Positions 33,140 to 44,820 of a stretch of DNA of 64,000 nucleotides are shown in pieces (the first letter of the stretch is position 1; every line of letters begins with the position of its first letter). A program made the translations under genes and the position numbers. Origin of the DNA: Sorghum bicolor (taxonomy: Eukaryota; Streptophyta; Magnoliopsida; Poales; Poaceae); assembly GCF_000003195.3 (NCBI RefSeq), contig NC_012871.2, positions 61,681,802-61,745,801 on the forward strand. Direction: 5' to 3'. A model generated the notes under the pieces. That model was given only the letters and a program-made list of their open reading frames with translations. It was not told the origin of the DNA and searched no databases.

Positions 33140-36100
33140 ATGGTAACACGTAATTGGATGTATAATGCCGATCGGCGCTCCGAAGAGTTCATTAATGGCG
33201 TGCACTATTTCTTAAGTGTGGCCGAGTCAAATAAGAGGGACGGTTTCATGTGCTGTCCATGTGCCGTGTGCAAGAATTTGACGGAATATTCTAACTCAAG
33301 AACTCTTCATTCACACTTATTAAAGTCTGGTTTCGTACCAAACTATATTTGTTGGACCAAACATGGAGAAAGCGGGATTATAATGGATGAAGGTGAAGAA
33401 GAAGAAGAAGAAGAAGAATTGGACCATGCCAATATTATTGCTCAGTACGGTGGCTTCAATGATGTTGCAATGGGGGGAGATAATGAAGAAGAGGTGGCGG
33501 CAGAAGATGATCGGGGCGATGATGCTTTTGGTGATGCCATCCGTGATGCACAAAGAGAATGTGAAAGTGATAAAGAGAAAGCCAAGTTCGAGCGCATGCT
33601 AGAGGACCACAGGAAATCGCTATATCCCACCGCTGAAGAGGGGCAAAAAAAGCTGGGTACCACACTAGAATTGCTGCAATGGAAGGCAAAGAATGGTACA
33701 TCTGACAAGACATTTGGGCAGTTATTGAAGATCATAAAAAAGATGCTTCCGAAAGGCAACGAATTGCCCACCACTACGTATGAAGCAAAAGAGGTTGTCT
33801 GCCCTTCGGGATTGGAAATCCAGAAGATACACGCATGTCCTAATGACTGCATCCTCTACCGTGGGAAGGAATACGAGAATTTGGATGCATGTCCAGTATG
33901 TAAGGCATCACGGTATAAGATTAGACGAGATGATCCTGGCGATGTTGAGGGTGAAGAACGTCATAGGAAGAAAATTCCAGCCAAGGTTATGTGGTATGCT
34001 CCTATAATACCACGATTAAAACGTCTGTTCAGAAATAAGGACAATGCAAAGTTGTTGCGGTGGCATAAAGAAGACCGTAAGATAGACAATATGCTGAGAC
34101 ACCCTGCCGATGGATCCCAGTGGAGAGCGATAGACAGAGAATTCCCAGATTTTGCAAATGATGCTAGAAACTTGCGGTTCGCCTTAAGTACAGATGGTAT
34201 GAATCCTTTCGGTGAGCAGAGCAGTAGTCACAGCACTTGGCCAGTTACTCTATGTATCTACAACCTTCCTCCATGGCTATGCATGAAGCGGAAGTTTATT
34301 ATGATGCCGGTGCTTATCCAAGGACCGAAGCAACCTGGCAATGACATAGATGTCTACCTTAGGCCATTAGTTGAGGAACTTCAACTTTTATGGAGCAAAC
34401 CAGGAGTTCGCGTGTGGGATGAGTACAAACAAGAGCACTTTGACCTGCGAGCATTGCTGTTTGTAACAATCAATGATTGGCCAGCTCTGAGTAATCTTTC
34501 AGGCCAGTCAAACAAGGGATATAATGCATGCACACATTGTTATGAAGACCTTGACTGTGTATTTTGGAAAAATGTCGAAAGGTCGTGTACCTTGGCCACC
34601 GTCGGTTTCTTCCTGTGAACCACCCAGTACGAAAGAAAGGCAAGCATTTTAAAGGCAAGGCAGACCACCGGACCAAACCTCTCAATCGAACCGGGGATGA
34701 TGTACTCGAAATGGTCAAGGATATAAAAGTAGTATTTGGAAAGGGACGAGGCAGCAAACCTATTCCCAAGGATGCTAAGGGACACGTACCCATGTGGAAG
34801 AAGAAATCCATATTTTGGGAGCTACCTTACTGGAATGTCCTAGAGGTCCGCAACGCGATCGACGTGATGCACCTGACAAAGAATCTTTGTGTGAACTTGC
34901 TCGGATTCATGGGTGTCTACGGGAAGTCTAAGGATTCACTTGAAGCACGACAAGACTTGCAGCGCATGAAAGAACGAGACAACCTGCATCCAGAAAAGAC
35001 AGATGATGGACGTCATTACTTAAGCCCTGCTAGCTACACTCTGAGCAAAGAAGAGAAGGAAAGCATGTTTGAATGTCTTAGCAGCATCAAGGTCCCATCT
35101 GGATTCTCCTCCAATATCAAGGGAATAATTAATGTGCCAGAGAAGAAATTCCTGAACTTGAAGTCCCATGACTGTCACGTTCTAATGACGCAATTGCTGC
35201 CGGTCGTTTTAAGAGGAATTCTACCTCCACACGTACGTCTAGCCACCGTAAAGCTATGTGCATTCCTCAATGCAATTTCTCAGAAGGCAATCAATCCAGA
35301 GCAACTAGCTACTCTGCAGAATGATGTCGTTCAATGTCTCGTCAGCTTTGAGTTGGTGTTCCCTCCATCCTTCTTCGATATCATGACACACCTCCTAGTT
35401 CATCTGGTCAAAGAGATTCGTATTCTCGGTCCTGTGTTCCTACACAACATGTTCCCCTTCGAGAGATTCATGGGTGTCCTAAAGAAATATGTCCATAGTC
35501 GTTCCCAGCCAGAAGGAAGCATTGCCAAGGGCTACGGAACAGAGGAGGTCATAGAGTTCTGTGTTGACTTTATTCCAGACCTTGACCCAATTGGCATTCC
35601 TGAATCTCGACACGAGGGCAGACTCAGCGGAAAGGGAACACTTGGGAAGAAAACATATATTGGTACGGGAAACGATTACTTCAATAAAGCACACTACACA
35701 GTTCTCCAGAACTCCTCATTGGTGGAACCATATGTTGAGGTACACAAAGATTTCCTACGGTCCCAGTGGCCCGGGAAGAATGAAGCTTGGATAATGCGTC
35801 AGCACATGGAAACTTTTGGCGATTGGTTGCGCAAAAAATGTCAAGGTGATGAAAACATTGATGAGCAGCTTTATTTGTTGGCCAGGCAACCATCATGGCA
35901 TGTCCTCACATACAAAGGGTACGAGATAAATGGTAACACATTTTACACAGTTGGCCAAGATAAAAGGAGCACCAACCAAAATAGTGGTGTACGCGTGGAT
36001 GCCACGGATCCAAATGGGAACAGACAAACATATTATGGACGCATAGAAGACATATGGGAACTAGTCTATGCAGCTAATTTTAAAGTTCCTTTGTTCCGGT

Positions 36101-36512
36101 GCCAATGGGTGAAGATGACCGGAGGTGGGGTAACAGTCGACAAGGAGTATGGGAGGACAACCGTGGACCTTAACAATAGTGGGTTCAAAGACGAACCATT
36201 CGTCCTTGCTGCAGACGTGAGTCAGGTGTTGTCAAAGATATGTCTACGAAACCAAAGAGAGGAAAAAATGATGACCACTCAATCATCAATGAGCCAAAGC
36301 GCCACATTGTCCTTTCTGGGAAAAGAAACATTGTCGGAATTGAGGACAAGTCAGACATGTCAGGCGATTACGAAAGGGATGATCGAATTCCGCCCTTCAT
36401 AGTCAACAAAGACCCAAGCATTCTGTTAAACAATGAGGATACTCCATGGTTACGGCAGGATCATAACCAAGGGTCATACGTCAAGAAGAAGTTCACTGTT
36501 GTGTCGGCTTGA
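33140..36512 (+). pseudogene. TNP2-type CACTA transposase, two frameshifts
   Basis: TNP2-family transposase. The ATG at 33140 directly follows an acceptor-like TTTAATGCAG and gives NWMYNADRRSEEFINGV, matching the usual family start. The N-terminal zinc-finger-like segment (CCPCAVCKN, HLLKSGF) precedes an acidic stretch. Then come the family blocks KIHACPNDCILYRGKEY, CPVCKASRYK, FALSTDGMNPFG and TWPVTLCIYNLPPW. A missing T in the T-run 34562-34565 shifts the frame. Coding resumes as KCRKVVYLGHRRFLP and runs through NAIDVMHLTKNLCVNLLG and FPFERFMGVLKKYVHSR. A second shift near 36230, with about four bases missing, separates VSQV from DMSTKPKRG. The C-terminal NIVGIEDKSDMSGDYE then ends at 36512. 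Identity as TNP2 is certain; the element has lost a working copy. Confidence 0.92.
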
Positions 36513-36620
36513 CTTTGTATGAAACTATATTTGAGAATTGTGAATTTTGATGTGTGTAACAAACTTTGTATTCATGACTTTTCCAATTGTTAGAGATCAT
36601 CAAATGCAAAATTTGTCATG

Positions 36621-38310
36621 ACTATATGTGTCAATTGTGGATTTTCAACTACACCTTCCCAAAACTTTGTCAAATGCAAAAATGGTCTATATATGAAATG
36701 TAGATTTTGATGAGTGGAACAATATTGGTATTCATGAACTTTCCATTCGAGACCATCTAGGGTTCCGAAACCGCTGCGTGGCTATGAGTTCTATGAAAAT
36801 TCAAAATTTAGTGGTTCAAACTTTTCCAAATGAAAAGTTGACCATTAGATAAAATGTAGAACTTGATGAGTGTAGCAAAATTTGTAGTCATGACTTTTCC
36901 ATTTGGGACAATCTAGGGTTCGGTCAAAGGGTGTGTTTGTAAAAACCAATGCTTTGACTTTGGTCAAACTTGGTCAAATAACCCATTTGATGACTTGAAA
37001 TGAAAAAAGTTTGAATACAAAGTTGTTAGAGATCATCAAGATCTATTTTTTATATATTGTCCATTTTTCCATTTGGATAATTTTGAGCCAATCCTAATTA
37101 CATTTCTATAAAATCCAAGACGGGTTTTGGTCAAACTTGGTCAAACTTGGTCAAATGACAAACTAAATTACTTCAAATGAAAATATTTTGAATACCAAGT
37201 TGTTAGATATCTTCAAGATCTAAACTTTTTATATACATAACTTTTCCATTTGAGAAAGTCTAAGTTAACAATACCCACCAATTCTTGAATCTCACACAAA
37301 CTATATGAAACTATATGGGTCAATTGTGGATTTTCAACTACACCTTCCCAAAACTTTGTCAAATACAAAAATGGTCTATATATGAAATGTAGATTTGGAT
37401 GAGTGGAACAATATTGGTATTCATGACTTTTCCATTCGAGACCATCTAGGGTTCCGAAACCGCTGCGTGGCTATGAGTTCTATGAAAATTCAAAATTCAG
37501 TGGTTCAAACTTTTCCAAATGAAAAGTTGACCATTAGACAAAATGTATAACTTGATGAGTGTAGCAAAATTTGTATTCATGACTTTTCCATTTGGGACAA
37601 TCTAGGGTTCGGTCAAAGGGTGTGTTTGTAAAAACCAATGCTTTGACTTTGGTCAAACTTGGTCAAATAACCCATTTGATGACTTCAAATGAAAAAAGTT
37701 TGAATACAAAGTTGTTAGAGATCATCAAGATCTATATTTTACATATTTTCCATTTTTCCATTTGGATAATTTTGAGCCAATCCTAATTACATTTCTATAA
37801 AATCCAAGACGGGTTTTGGTCAAACTTGGTCAAATGACAAACTAAATTACTTCAAATGAAAATATTTTGAATACCAAGTTGTTAGATATCTTCAAGATCT
37901 AAACTTTTTATATACACAACTTTTCCATTTGAGAAAGTCTAAGTTAACAATACCCACCAATTCTTGAATCTCACACAAACTATATGAAACTATATGTGTC
38001 AATTGTGGATTTTCAACTACACCTTCCCAAAACTTTGTCAAATGCAAAAATAGTCTATATATGAAATGTAGATTTTGATGAGTGGAACAATATTGGTATT
38101 CATGACTTTTCCATTCGAGACCATCTAGGGTTCCGAAACCGCTGCGTGGCTATGAGTTCTATGAAAATTCAAAATTTAGTGGTTCAAACTTTTCCAAATG
38201 AAAAGTTGACCATTAGACAAAATGTAGAACTTGATGAGTGTAGCAAACTTTGTATTCATGACTTTTCCTTTTGGGACAATCTAGGGTTCGGTCAAAGGGT
38301 GTGTTCATCA
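36621..38310. repeat. Tandem repeat, ~680-690-bp unit, 2.5 copies
   Basis: Units begin at 36621, 37310 and 37989 with ACTATATG(T/G)GTCAATTGTGG and are nearly identical. The third stops near 38305, at GTGTTCATCAAGA. Within the unit, GGTCAAACTTGGTCAAA and CATGACTTTTCCATT recur as sub-repeats. The array is non-coding and lies between the TNP2 gene and the internal CTTTAGCACCGG cluster. Confidence 0.93.
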
Positions 38311-38693
38311 AGATATATATTTTTATATGATTTTTTATTTGATGAAAATTATACCCAACTAGCATTCCTAGTAATAAATAACAAAAATAAAAAGTTTTAC
38401 GTCAATATGATGTGAAAATAAATTTCCAGTTCATTGGATATAGTTTTTGTAAATTTATTGGAATAATATATTTTTGCATTAACAAAATACTAAACATTTC
38501 TTACAAAATCATTGCAAATTATAAAAATACAATAAGATATTTAAGTTTAAAAATTTTCATGTGTACATTAAAACAAATTACAATATATGTCACTGTTTTA
38601 AAAACATTATGCAAAATATTTAATTTACTATACAATTTATAATATAAACTGTATATATAAAACAATTGAAAAACCCTAAACTAAAAAATGGGC

Positions 38694-38830
38694 CTTTAGC
38701 ACCGGCCCATAGTGGGAACCGGTGCTAAAGGGTCCTGAAATTTTCAGGAGCCCGCCCTAGCGCGCGCTGGACCCTTTAGCACCGGTCCGTGGCTGGAACC
38801 GGTGCTAAAGGGTCCGCCCCTATATAAGCC
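38694..38830. repeat. Internal CTTTAGCACCGG cluster with TATA box
   Basis: Two hairpin pairs (CTTTAGCACCGG with CCGGTGCTAAAG) are followed by CTATATAAG at 38819-38827, then a GC-rich leader. It resembles the element's left subterminal region. It may serve as the promoter of the second large gene, or mark the junction of two joined CACTA elements. Confidence 0.7.
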
Positions 38831-39164
38831 GCCGGCGCCCTGGATCTGGGCAGTTCCCTTCGTCTTCGTCTTCGTCGAGCAGAGATCTCCGCGCCGCCAT
38901 CGTCCAGCGCCGCCCGTTCGTCTCCCCAGCGCCGCCGTTCGTCTCCAGCGCCGCCGCCGCCATCTACAGCGCCGCCCGTTTGTCTCCCCAGCGCCGCCGT
39001 TCATCTCCAGCGTCGCGCAGCGGCTCTCCACAGATCTACGTATATTTCTTCATGTATCGATCGCTCGTGTGTATATATATATATATGGATGAATGTCAAA
39101 ATAGTTTATATGTATAGACTAAAGTTGTATATATGAATTGTATAGATATATATGAATACCAACA

Positions 39165-39290
39165 ATTTATATATATATATATATATACATATACATACAT
39201 ACACATATATATATATATATATCTTATATATATATATAAGATATATATATATATATGTGTATGTATGTATATATATATATATACTATTAT
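39165..39290. repeat. AT-rich palindrome
   Basis: TA-rich arms containing ACATACATACAC and its complement flank a short TCTTATATATATATAAGA centre. The whole stretch can fold as a hairpin. It lies in the presumed leader or first intron of the following gene. Confidence 0.75.
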
Positions 39291-39463
39291 TCTTGTATCA
39301 TTTTGTTCTTGTATCATTATTTTATATTATTAATATATTTTATATCATTATGTATATATACTATTATTTTATATGCACTTAATTATGTACTATTATTTTG
39401 TATCATTATATATGCACTTATATTTCATACCGAACAGTTTATATACTATTATTTTGTATTATT

Positions 39464-40110
39464 ATGTATATATATGCACTTATATTATTCTTGTATCATT
39501 TTGTAGTAGTATTAATTTTTTAGTACATTATTCTATGTGCAAGTGTGTATTACTTGGCTTAAAACATATACTATTAGTTTATACTATTATTTTAGTATTA
39601 TTTTTTAGTATTATATTTTTGTATATTATTCTAGTATATTACTTGGCTTAAAAGACTTTGTAGTATGTTATTCTAGTATATTATGAATTGTAGTGTTTTG
39701 AATTGTTATGAAATATATTTTGTGCTAGTGTTTTGAATTGTTATGAAATATATTGTGTGCTAGTATATTATTCTAGTGTTATTGTCCGTATTATTTTTTT
39801 AGTATTACTTTTTAGTTTGGAGCACTCTAGCACTTATATTATTCTAGTGTATTTCTTATTATGTATATATATGCACTTATATTATTCTTGTATCAATTTG
39901 TAGTAGTATGAATTTTTTAATACATTATTCTATGTGCAAGTGTATTACTTGGCTTAAAACATATACTATTAGTTTATACTATTATTATAGTATTATTTTT
40001 TAGTATTATATTTTAGTATATTATTCTAGTATATTACTTGGCTTAAAAGACTTTTTAGTATGTTATTCTAGTATATTATGAATTGTAGTGTTTTGAATTG
40101 TAGTGTATTA
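39464..40110. repeat. Direct duplication, ~250 bp at a 398-bp offset
   Basis: The sequence from about 39464 to 39715 (TATATGCACTTATATTATTC, then ACTTGGCTTAAAACATATAC, then TAGTATGTTATTCTAG) is repeated from about 39862 to 40110 with few changes. It is AT-rich and non-coding, within the CACTA element. Confidence 0.8.
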
Positions 40111-40262
40111 TGAATTGTAGTGTATTTCTTATTAATGTATTACTTGGCTTAAAAGATCCTAGTATTATTTTTAGAGCACTCCAACACTTTCATTTGTAGT
40201 AGTATTAGTGTATTTCTTATCTTATATAGAATATATATATATGTATGGTTGCAGACATAGAA

Positions 40263-43200
40263 ATGGCTGACCGTCCTCATGATGATCCTGATTATATGGA
40301 AGCTGCCATTCAAAATATGATCGACGACGGTAGTCAGTACTTTGTTGATTACCACGACATCATGCAAGGCAATCCTACTGAGCAACAAGAGGGCAATGCC
40401 CCTAAGCAACAAGAGGGCAATGCCCCTGAGCAACAACTTGTCGTGCAACAAGAAGAAAATACTGGCGAGGTATGTAAATGTAAACATATATAAATAATGC
40501 ATCTCTTACATTAGGTTTTAGACTTATTACTTGGTTATTAATTTAGTATTTTTGTTTCTATATGTACGTGTAGCCTTCTGGATCGACCTCTACGGGGAGA
40601 AGCGTACCTCCACGAGGGCCAAAGAAGCCGTTGGAGGGCCGCTATGTAATCTCTGAGTTTGAGATAGCTACAGGCAGACCACTTGGTGAGCATGCAAATA
40701 AATATGTTAGTCACTGTGGATATCTTGTAAGAGATCAAATACCGATCAGTTGTCGTGAATGGAGAGAGAAGCGAGGTGCTCCTGAGATCAGTTTTGTCTC
40801 TGATCGTGACAAGGAGTTAGTTTGGAAAGCCGTCACACCAACGATGAAGAGTTGAAGGTGCGAATTTATGACTGGACTATGAAGAAGATGGCAGTACTCT
40901 TCCAGAATTGGAAGAAGTCTTTGTACAATAAATATGTCAAGAAAAACGAGACTCCAGATTTCAACCTCAAGCAATATGTAAAGCTGAGGGCCTTCTGGGA
41001 TGACTTTGTGCAGTACAAAACATCAGAAGAGGGCGAGGAACGAGCCAATAGAAACAAAGAGAATGCCAGTAAAAAGGCATACCACCATCATATGGGATCA
41101 GGTGGTTATAAGAGTGCTGTTCCCAAGTGGGACCGAATGGAACAGGAGATGCTTGCTAGGGGGTCACACCCGAGACAATAGCAAAGAATTGGAGCGAGCG
41201 CTCCAAGCATTGGTTCTACGGTCATGGGGGAAGCGTGGACCCAGACACCGGGGCGCTAGTTTGGGGCCAAGAAATCTCTAGAGCAGCAGAGAGACTAGTC
41301 CGTGCACGAGAGGCGGTTCAGTCTAGTGAGTTCAGGCCTAACAGGGAGAAGGATGAACTCACCTATGTGCTTGAAAATCCTGAGCACGGTGGGCGTACGA
41401 GAGGCTATGGGGCAGTTCCGTGGCTGCAATCATTCCAAGCCGATCAAGATACCTACAGAAGCCGCCAGAGAAAGAAGGATGAGGAGGCAGAGCGGATCCG
41501 CCGCCTAGAAGCTTTTGTTCTGCAGTCACAAGAGCGCGAGAAAGCTCGTGAAGAGTGGATGCAGGCAGAGATTCAAAGGCAAGTGCAAGCAACACTTAGT
41601 CAAATGACGAAAGGGCAAGGTACATCACAGCCTGAGGTCAATGTTAGCCCCCCAGGCCAGTTGAAAAGCAGCTGCGCATCCACGGAAGTACCAACCATTC
41701 AGGATGACACGAAGCTACACTTCCCCGTGGATGATGTCACAGAGGCTTTTACTACCTGTGAGCTGCATGTACCAGATGGGAATGCCACCAAAAAGGTGGC
41801 TATCGCTGTTGTCAACCCTATCGACCGAACGGGCACTCCAAGAATCCATAATCGACCAGTACCTGGTGGATATGCTAGCGTCTCGGTTGATAGGGTTGAG
41901 AAAGGTTGTGGCAATGTGCCACTAGACATAGAAGGGGGAGACGGAGAGAAGACCTTAGGTGAAGCTGAGAAGACATTTATTTGTTGGCGCAAGCGCTTCA
42001 TAATTATTCCTCAGCATAGGTTTGTGTGTGATTTTACTTCTTATATTATTTATTATGTATTGAAATTTAAAAAAAGTTTACTCACAAAACTTGTAATTGT
42101 TTTCTTTGCAGGGACTCCTCCAACCTAAGTCCAGTTCTCTCCCCAGCGCATCATAGTGCTGCGGGCGGTGACAATGCTGGATCTCCTCCAACACCTGCGG
42201 CGGCCACACCGACCCCGCCACCGCCTCCACCACGGTCTCCACCTCCTCCACCGAGGTCTCCAACTCCTCCACCGCGTTCTCCAACTCCTCCACCGTGTTC
42301 TCCAACGCCAAAAAGATCGGCCCCACCCCCTCCACCGCCTGCACCGCCCTCTCCAAAGAGTGCACGGTCGGTCCCCTCGCCTCCAAAGCGAGGTAGTAAG
42401 AAGCGGTCCGCCCAAGAAGGACCGAAGTCATCGGTCCCACCTCCAAAGAAGGCTGCCTCAGCAAAGAGAGCTAAGACGCCAGAAAAATTACCTTACGAAA
42501 AGAGTGAAGAGGAGGTAATTGCTACATCTAAAGCTGAGGTCCAACAATTTTTTGATAAAATAAAGGAGGAAAGGAAAAAATGGCTTAACCTAGAAAAGCC
42601 GTACTTTTATGTGAAGCCATCGGAACTGAGGCAGAAGGTGGCGGACCATCAAAAGAAGCAACGCGAAGCTCAGAAAAAGCCAGCACTTTCGGACTATGAG
42701 CGGTCTCTGGTCAAGTCTTCATAGCCTACTAAGAAGAGAGTAGGAAAGGGGGTCCCACAGCTCGGAGAAGTATCAAAACCGGTGCCCCCTTTGATTGTTC
42801 CAAATCAATACGGCTCAAATGAAGACTTGATGCCAAAGAAATCCTTAGCGTTGTCTGAGCTAGACTCGCTTGAGCGTTACTTTGGACAGAGCGGTTTAAA
42901 TATGGAAGAAATTGCCGCCATTCTTGGATGCCAAACATTTGAAAAAGCCGAGGTAGTTGATCAATGGAGGGCAAGATATGAACCGGGCAGGAGTTTATTC
43001 GATCCTAAGCGTTTACACGAGCTCGACACACAAATGTTTGCAATAAACAAATGGTGCATTGAGGCGTCTAAAAGGGGAGATAATTGGATTTCTGTTCGTA
43101 TTAGACAACATCACTACTTCCGTGGAGATGACCTCATATACGTGCAGTTCGAAGAATTGCACCAATTATGCCACCTCGACGCTCTTGACAAATCTCTTGT

Positions 43201-44282
43201 CAGCTGCTTTTGTCTGTAAGTATTTTTTTCTTTTTATTATACTTCTAACTTCTTTAATTACATGTATATAATCCTTACACACTTAGGATTTGTATGTATA
43301 TATGCAGGCACCAAATGAGAGAGCTCAGAATGAGAAATGACAATAGTATTGGGTTCGTTGACCCTTATATTGTTTTCAAGGCTCCGCAGGCAGTGTGGAC
43401 AGCAGATCATGAGACAGAAGTCTGCACCAATCTTATGAGGTTCTTTGTGAACCAAAAAGAAAAACAAAAAATACTCTTCCCCTTCAACTTCGAGTGAGTT
43501 ATATAGTTATTAAGTGTATGCATATTTTATTTTACATTATAGGACTGACTATATATATATATATGTAAACAGCTTTCACTGGATACTCATGGTCATTGAA
43601 ATTCCCAAGAACCGGTTGATAATCTTTGACTCAATGAGAAAACCACAAGAAAATTATCAACAAATGGTAAACATTATTCAAAGGTACGTAATGTCGATCT
43701 CAGCTACAAAAATATCATAATATGACTCTGTAATTATTAGTTCACAATATACAATGGTTGTGTATAGGGTTTGGGAAAGATTCATTGACCGTGAACATCT
43801 CAGTGGATGTAAAGCGCCGCTTAACATAATACATCCACAAGTAAGTTCTACTAGCTAACAAAATTTCGCTAACTTTTAGCCTTCTTATTGTCGTGGTCGT
43901 GAATATTTTTATATATATATCGTACAATGGTGTTTAAGACAAGAAGGGGGGAACAATCTATGTGCATATTACGTGTGCAAATTCATGATGGCACAAGTCA
44001 ATCAAACACCCACAGAGACGCTCAGAGTACGTTACATGTCTCTTTTCATTATCTCCTAAATTATATTGAATAACTTAGATAACTAATACCTTTTTTATTT
44101 ATTTCAAATTAAAGACGGAATGGCTGAGGGAAAAGGTCCTACAACAAGACCGAATCAAAGCTATCCAAGAGACGATAGCAGGATTTCTCCGCGACCAAGT
44201 GATCAATCCAAACGGCGAGTTTCACTTCAACGGCAACGAAACTCTTATTCCAAACAACGATGATCATTTGTATTGTTTGTAG
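40263..44282 (+). pseudogene. CACTA accessory gene: Transposase_24-like region fused to Ulp1-like C48 protease, broken
   Basis: Exons seen: 40263-40469, 40574-42019 (two shifts), 42112-43215, 43308 to about 43495, about 43572-43684, about 43769-43840, about 43930-44030 and about 44115-44282. Order of parts: acidic Gln-rich N-terminus, the Plant transposase (Ptta/En/Spm) block IYDWTMKKMAVLFQNWKK and NASKKAYHHHMGSGGYK, and HGGSVDPDTGALVWGQ. Then a coiled-coil, a DUF8039-like block (GGYASVSVDRVEKG, GDGEKTLGEAEKTF), a Pro-rich linker and a Ulp1-type protease. The protease still has the expected catalytic His in FHWILMVIE, Asp in IIFDSM and Cys in NNLCAYYVC. Damage: a frame shift near 40830-40855, one G missing in 41159-41163, a TAG at 42722-42724, and a probable lost acceptor (ACAA for ACAG) before WCLRQEGGNN. 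Domain identification is strong; the gene is dead. Confidence 0.85.
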
Positions 44283-44589
44283 ACATTGGGAGAAAAAACT
44301 CTATGTATATATGTGTTACGAATTTTATACATATAAAACTATATATATATATATAAAGCTTTTTACATATCTATTTAATTTTTGATGTGGTCTATTCATT
44401 TTATTATAGGCAAAGCTTAATTATTAAGCTAAGCCTATAATTTTCATTTATATATGCTTAATATGCGTGTAATATAAATATAATATTGTATCAGCAAAAC
44501 ATGTATTGAAAAACCTATTATTATATATTATATATAAACAATAAACAGAACCGAAGAAGTGAACCAAAAAAAAAAAGAAAAAGAAACCC

Positions 44590-44800
44590 TTTAACACCGG
44601 TACCAACCGGTGTTAAAGGGTCCTGCAACGTGGCAGCCCTGGCAGGACCCTTTAACACCGGTTGGTGTTACCAACCGGTGTTAAAGGGGGTTGCTTTAGC
44701 CCCGGTTTCCCGAACCGGGACTAAAGGGGGGGCCTTTAGTCCCGGAAGGGCAGTACCGGCTCGGGAACCGGAGCAACAGGCCCTTCCCGACCGGTGCTAA
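44590..44800. repeat. Right subterminal repeats, ACACCGG variant
   Basis: Hairpins here use CTTTAACACCGG with CCGGTGTTAAAG, then a CTTTAGTCCCGG/CCGGGACTAAAG variant, and finally CCGGTGCTAA before the terminus. The left and middle clusters use CTTTAGCACCGG throughout, so the right end carries a different mix of the motif. Confidence 0.75.
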
Positions 44801-44820
44801 TGCCCGAACGTGTGGCAGTG

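Larger units (their letters stand above)
31840..44820. mobile_element. CACTA (En/Spm, CMC) transposon, 12,981 bp, TSD TAT
   Basis: The left end begins CACTAGGCATTGG and the right end finishes GTGTGGCAGTG (CACTGCCACAC inverted). TAT lies directly outside both ends (31837-31839, 44821-44823), the 3-bp duplication expected for this superfamily. Hairpin-forming subterminal repeats (CTTTAGCACCGG with CCGGTGCTAAAG) lie near both ends and also in the middle. Inside are a GRF zinc-finger gene, a TNP2 transposase and a Transposase_24/Ulp1-like gene, the usual grass CACTA content. Only CACT matches between the extreme termini, so the left terminus has either diverged or been replaced. Both large genes are broken, so the element cannot move on its own. 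Confidence 0.82.

Noticed and set aside
36621..38310. CRISPR-like or satellite array
   Set aside because: Only 2.5 long units with no spacers, inside a plant transposon. A tandem duplication is enough.
39060..39330. Short Tyr/Ile-rich frames in the TA repeat
   Set aside because: Simple-sequence translations of a microsatellite.
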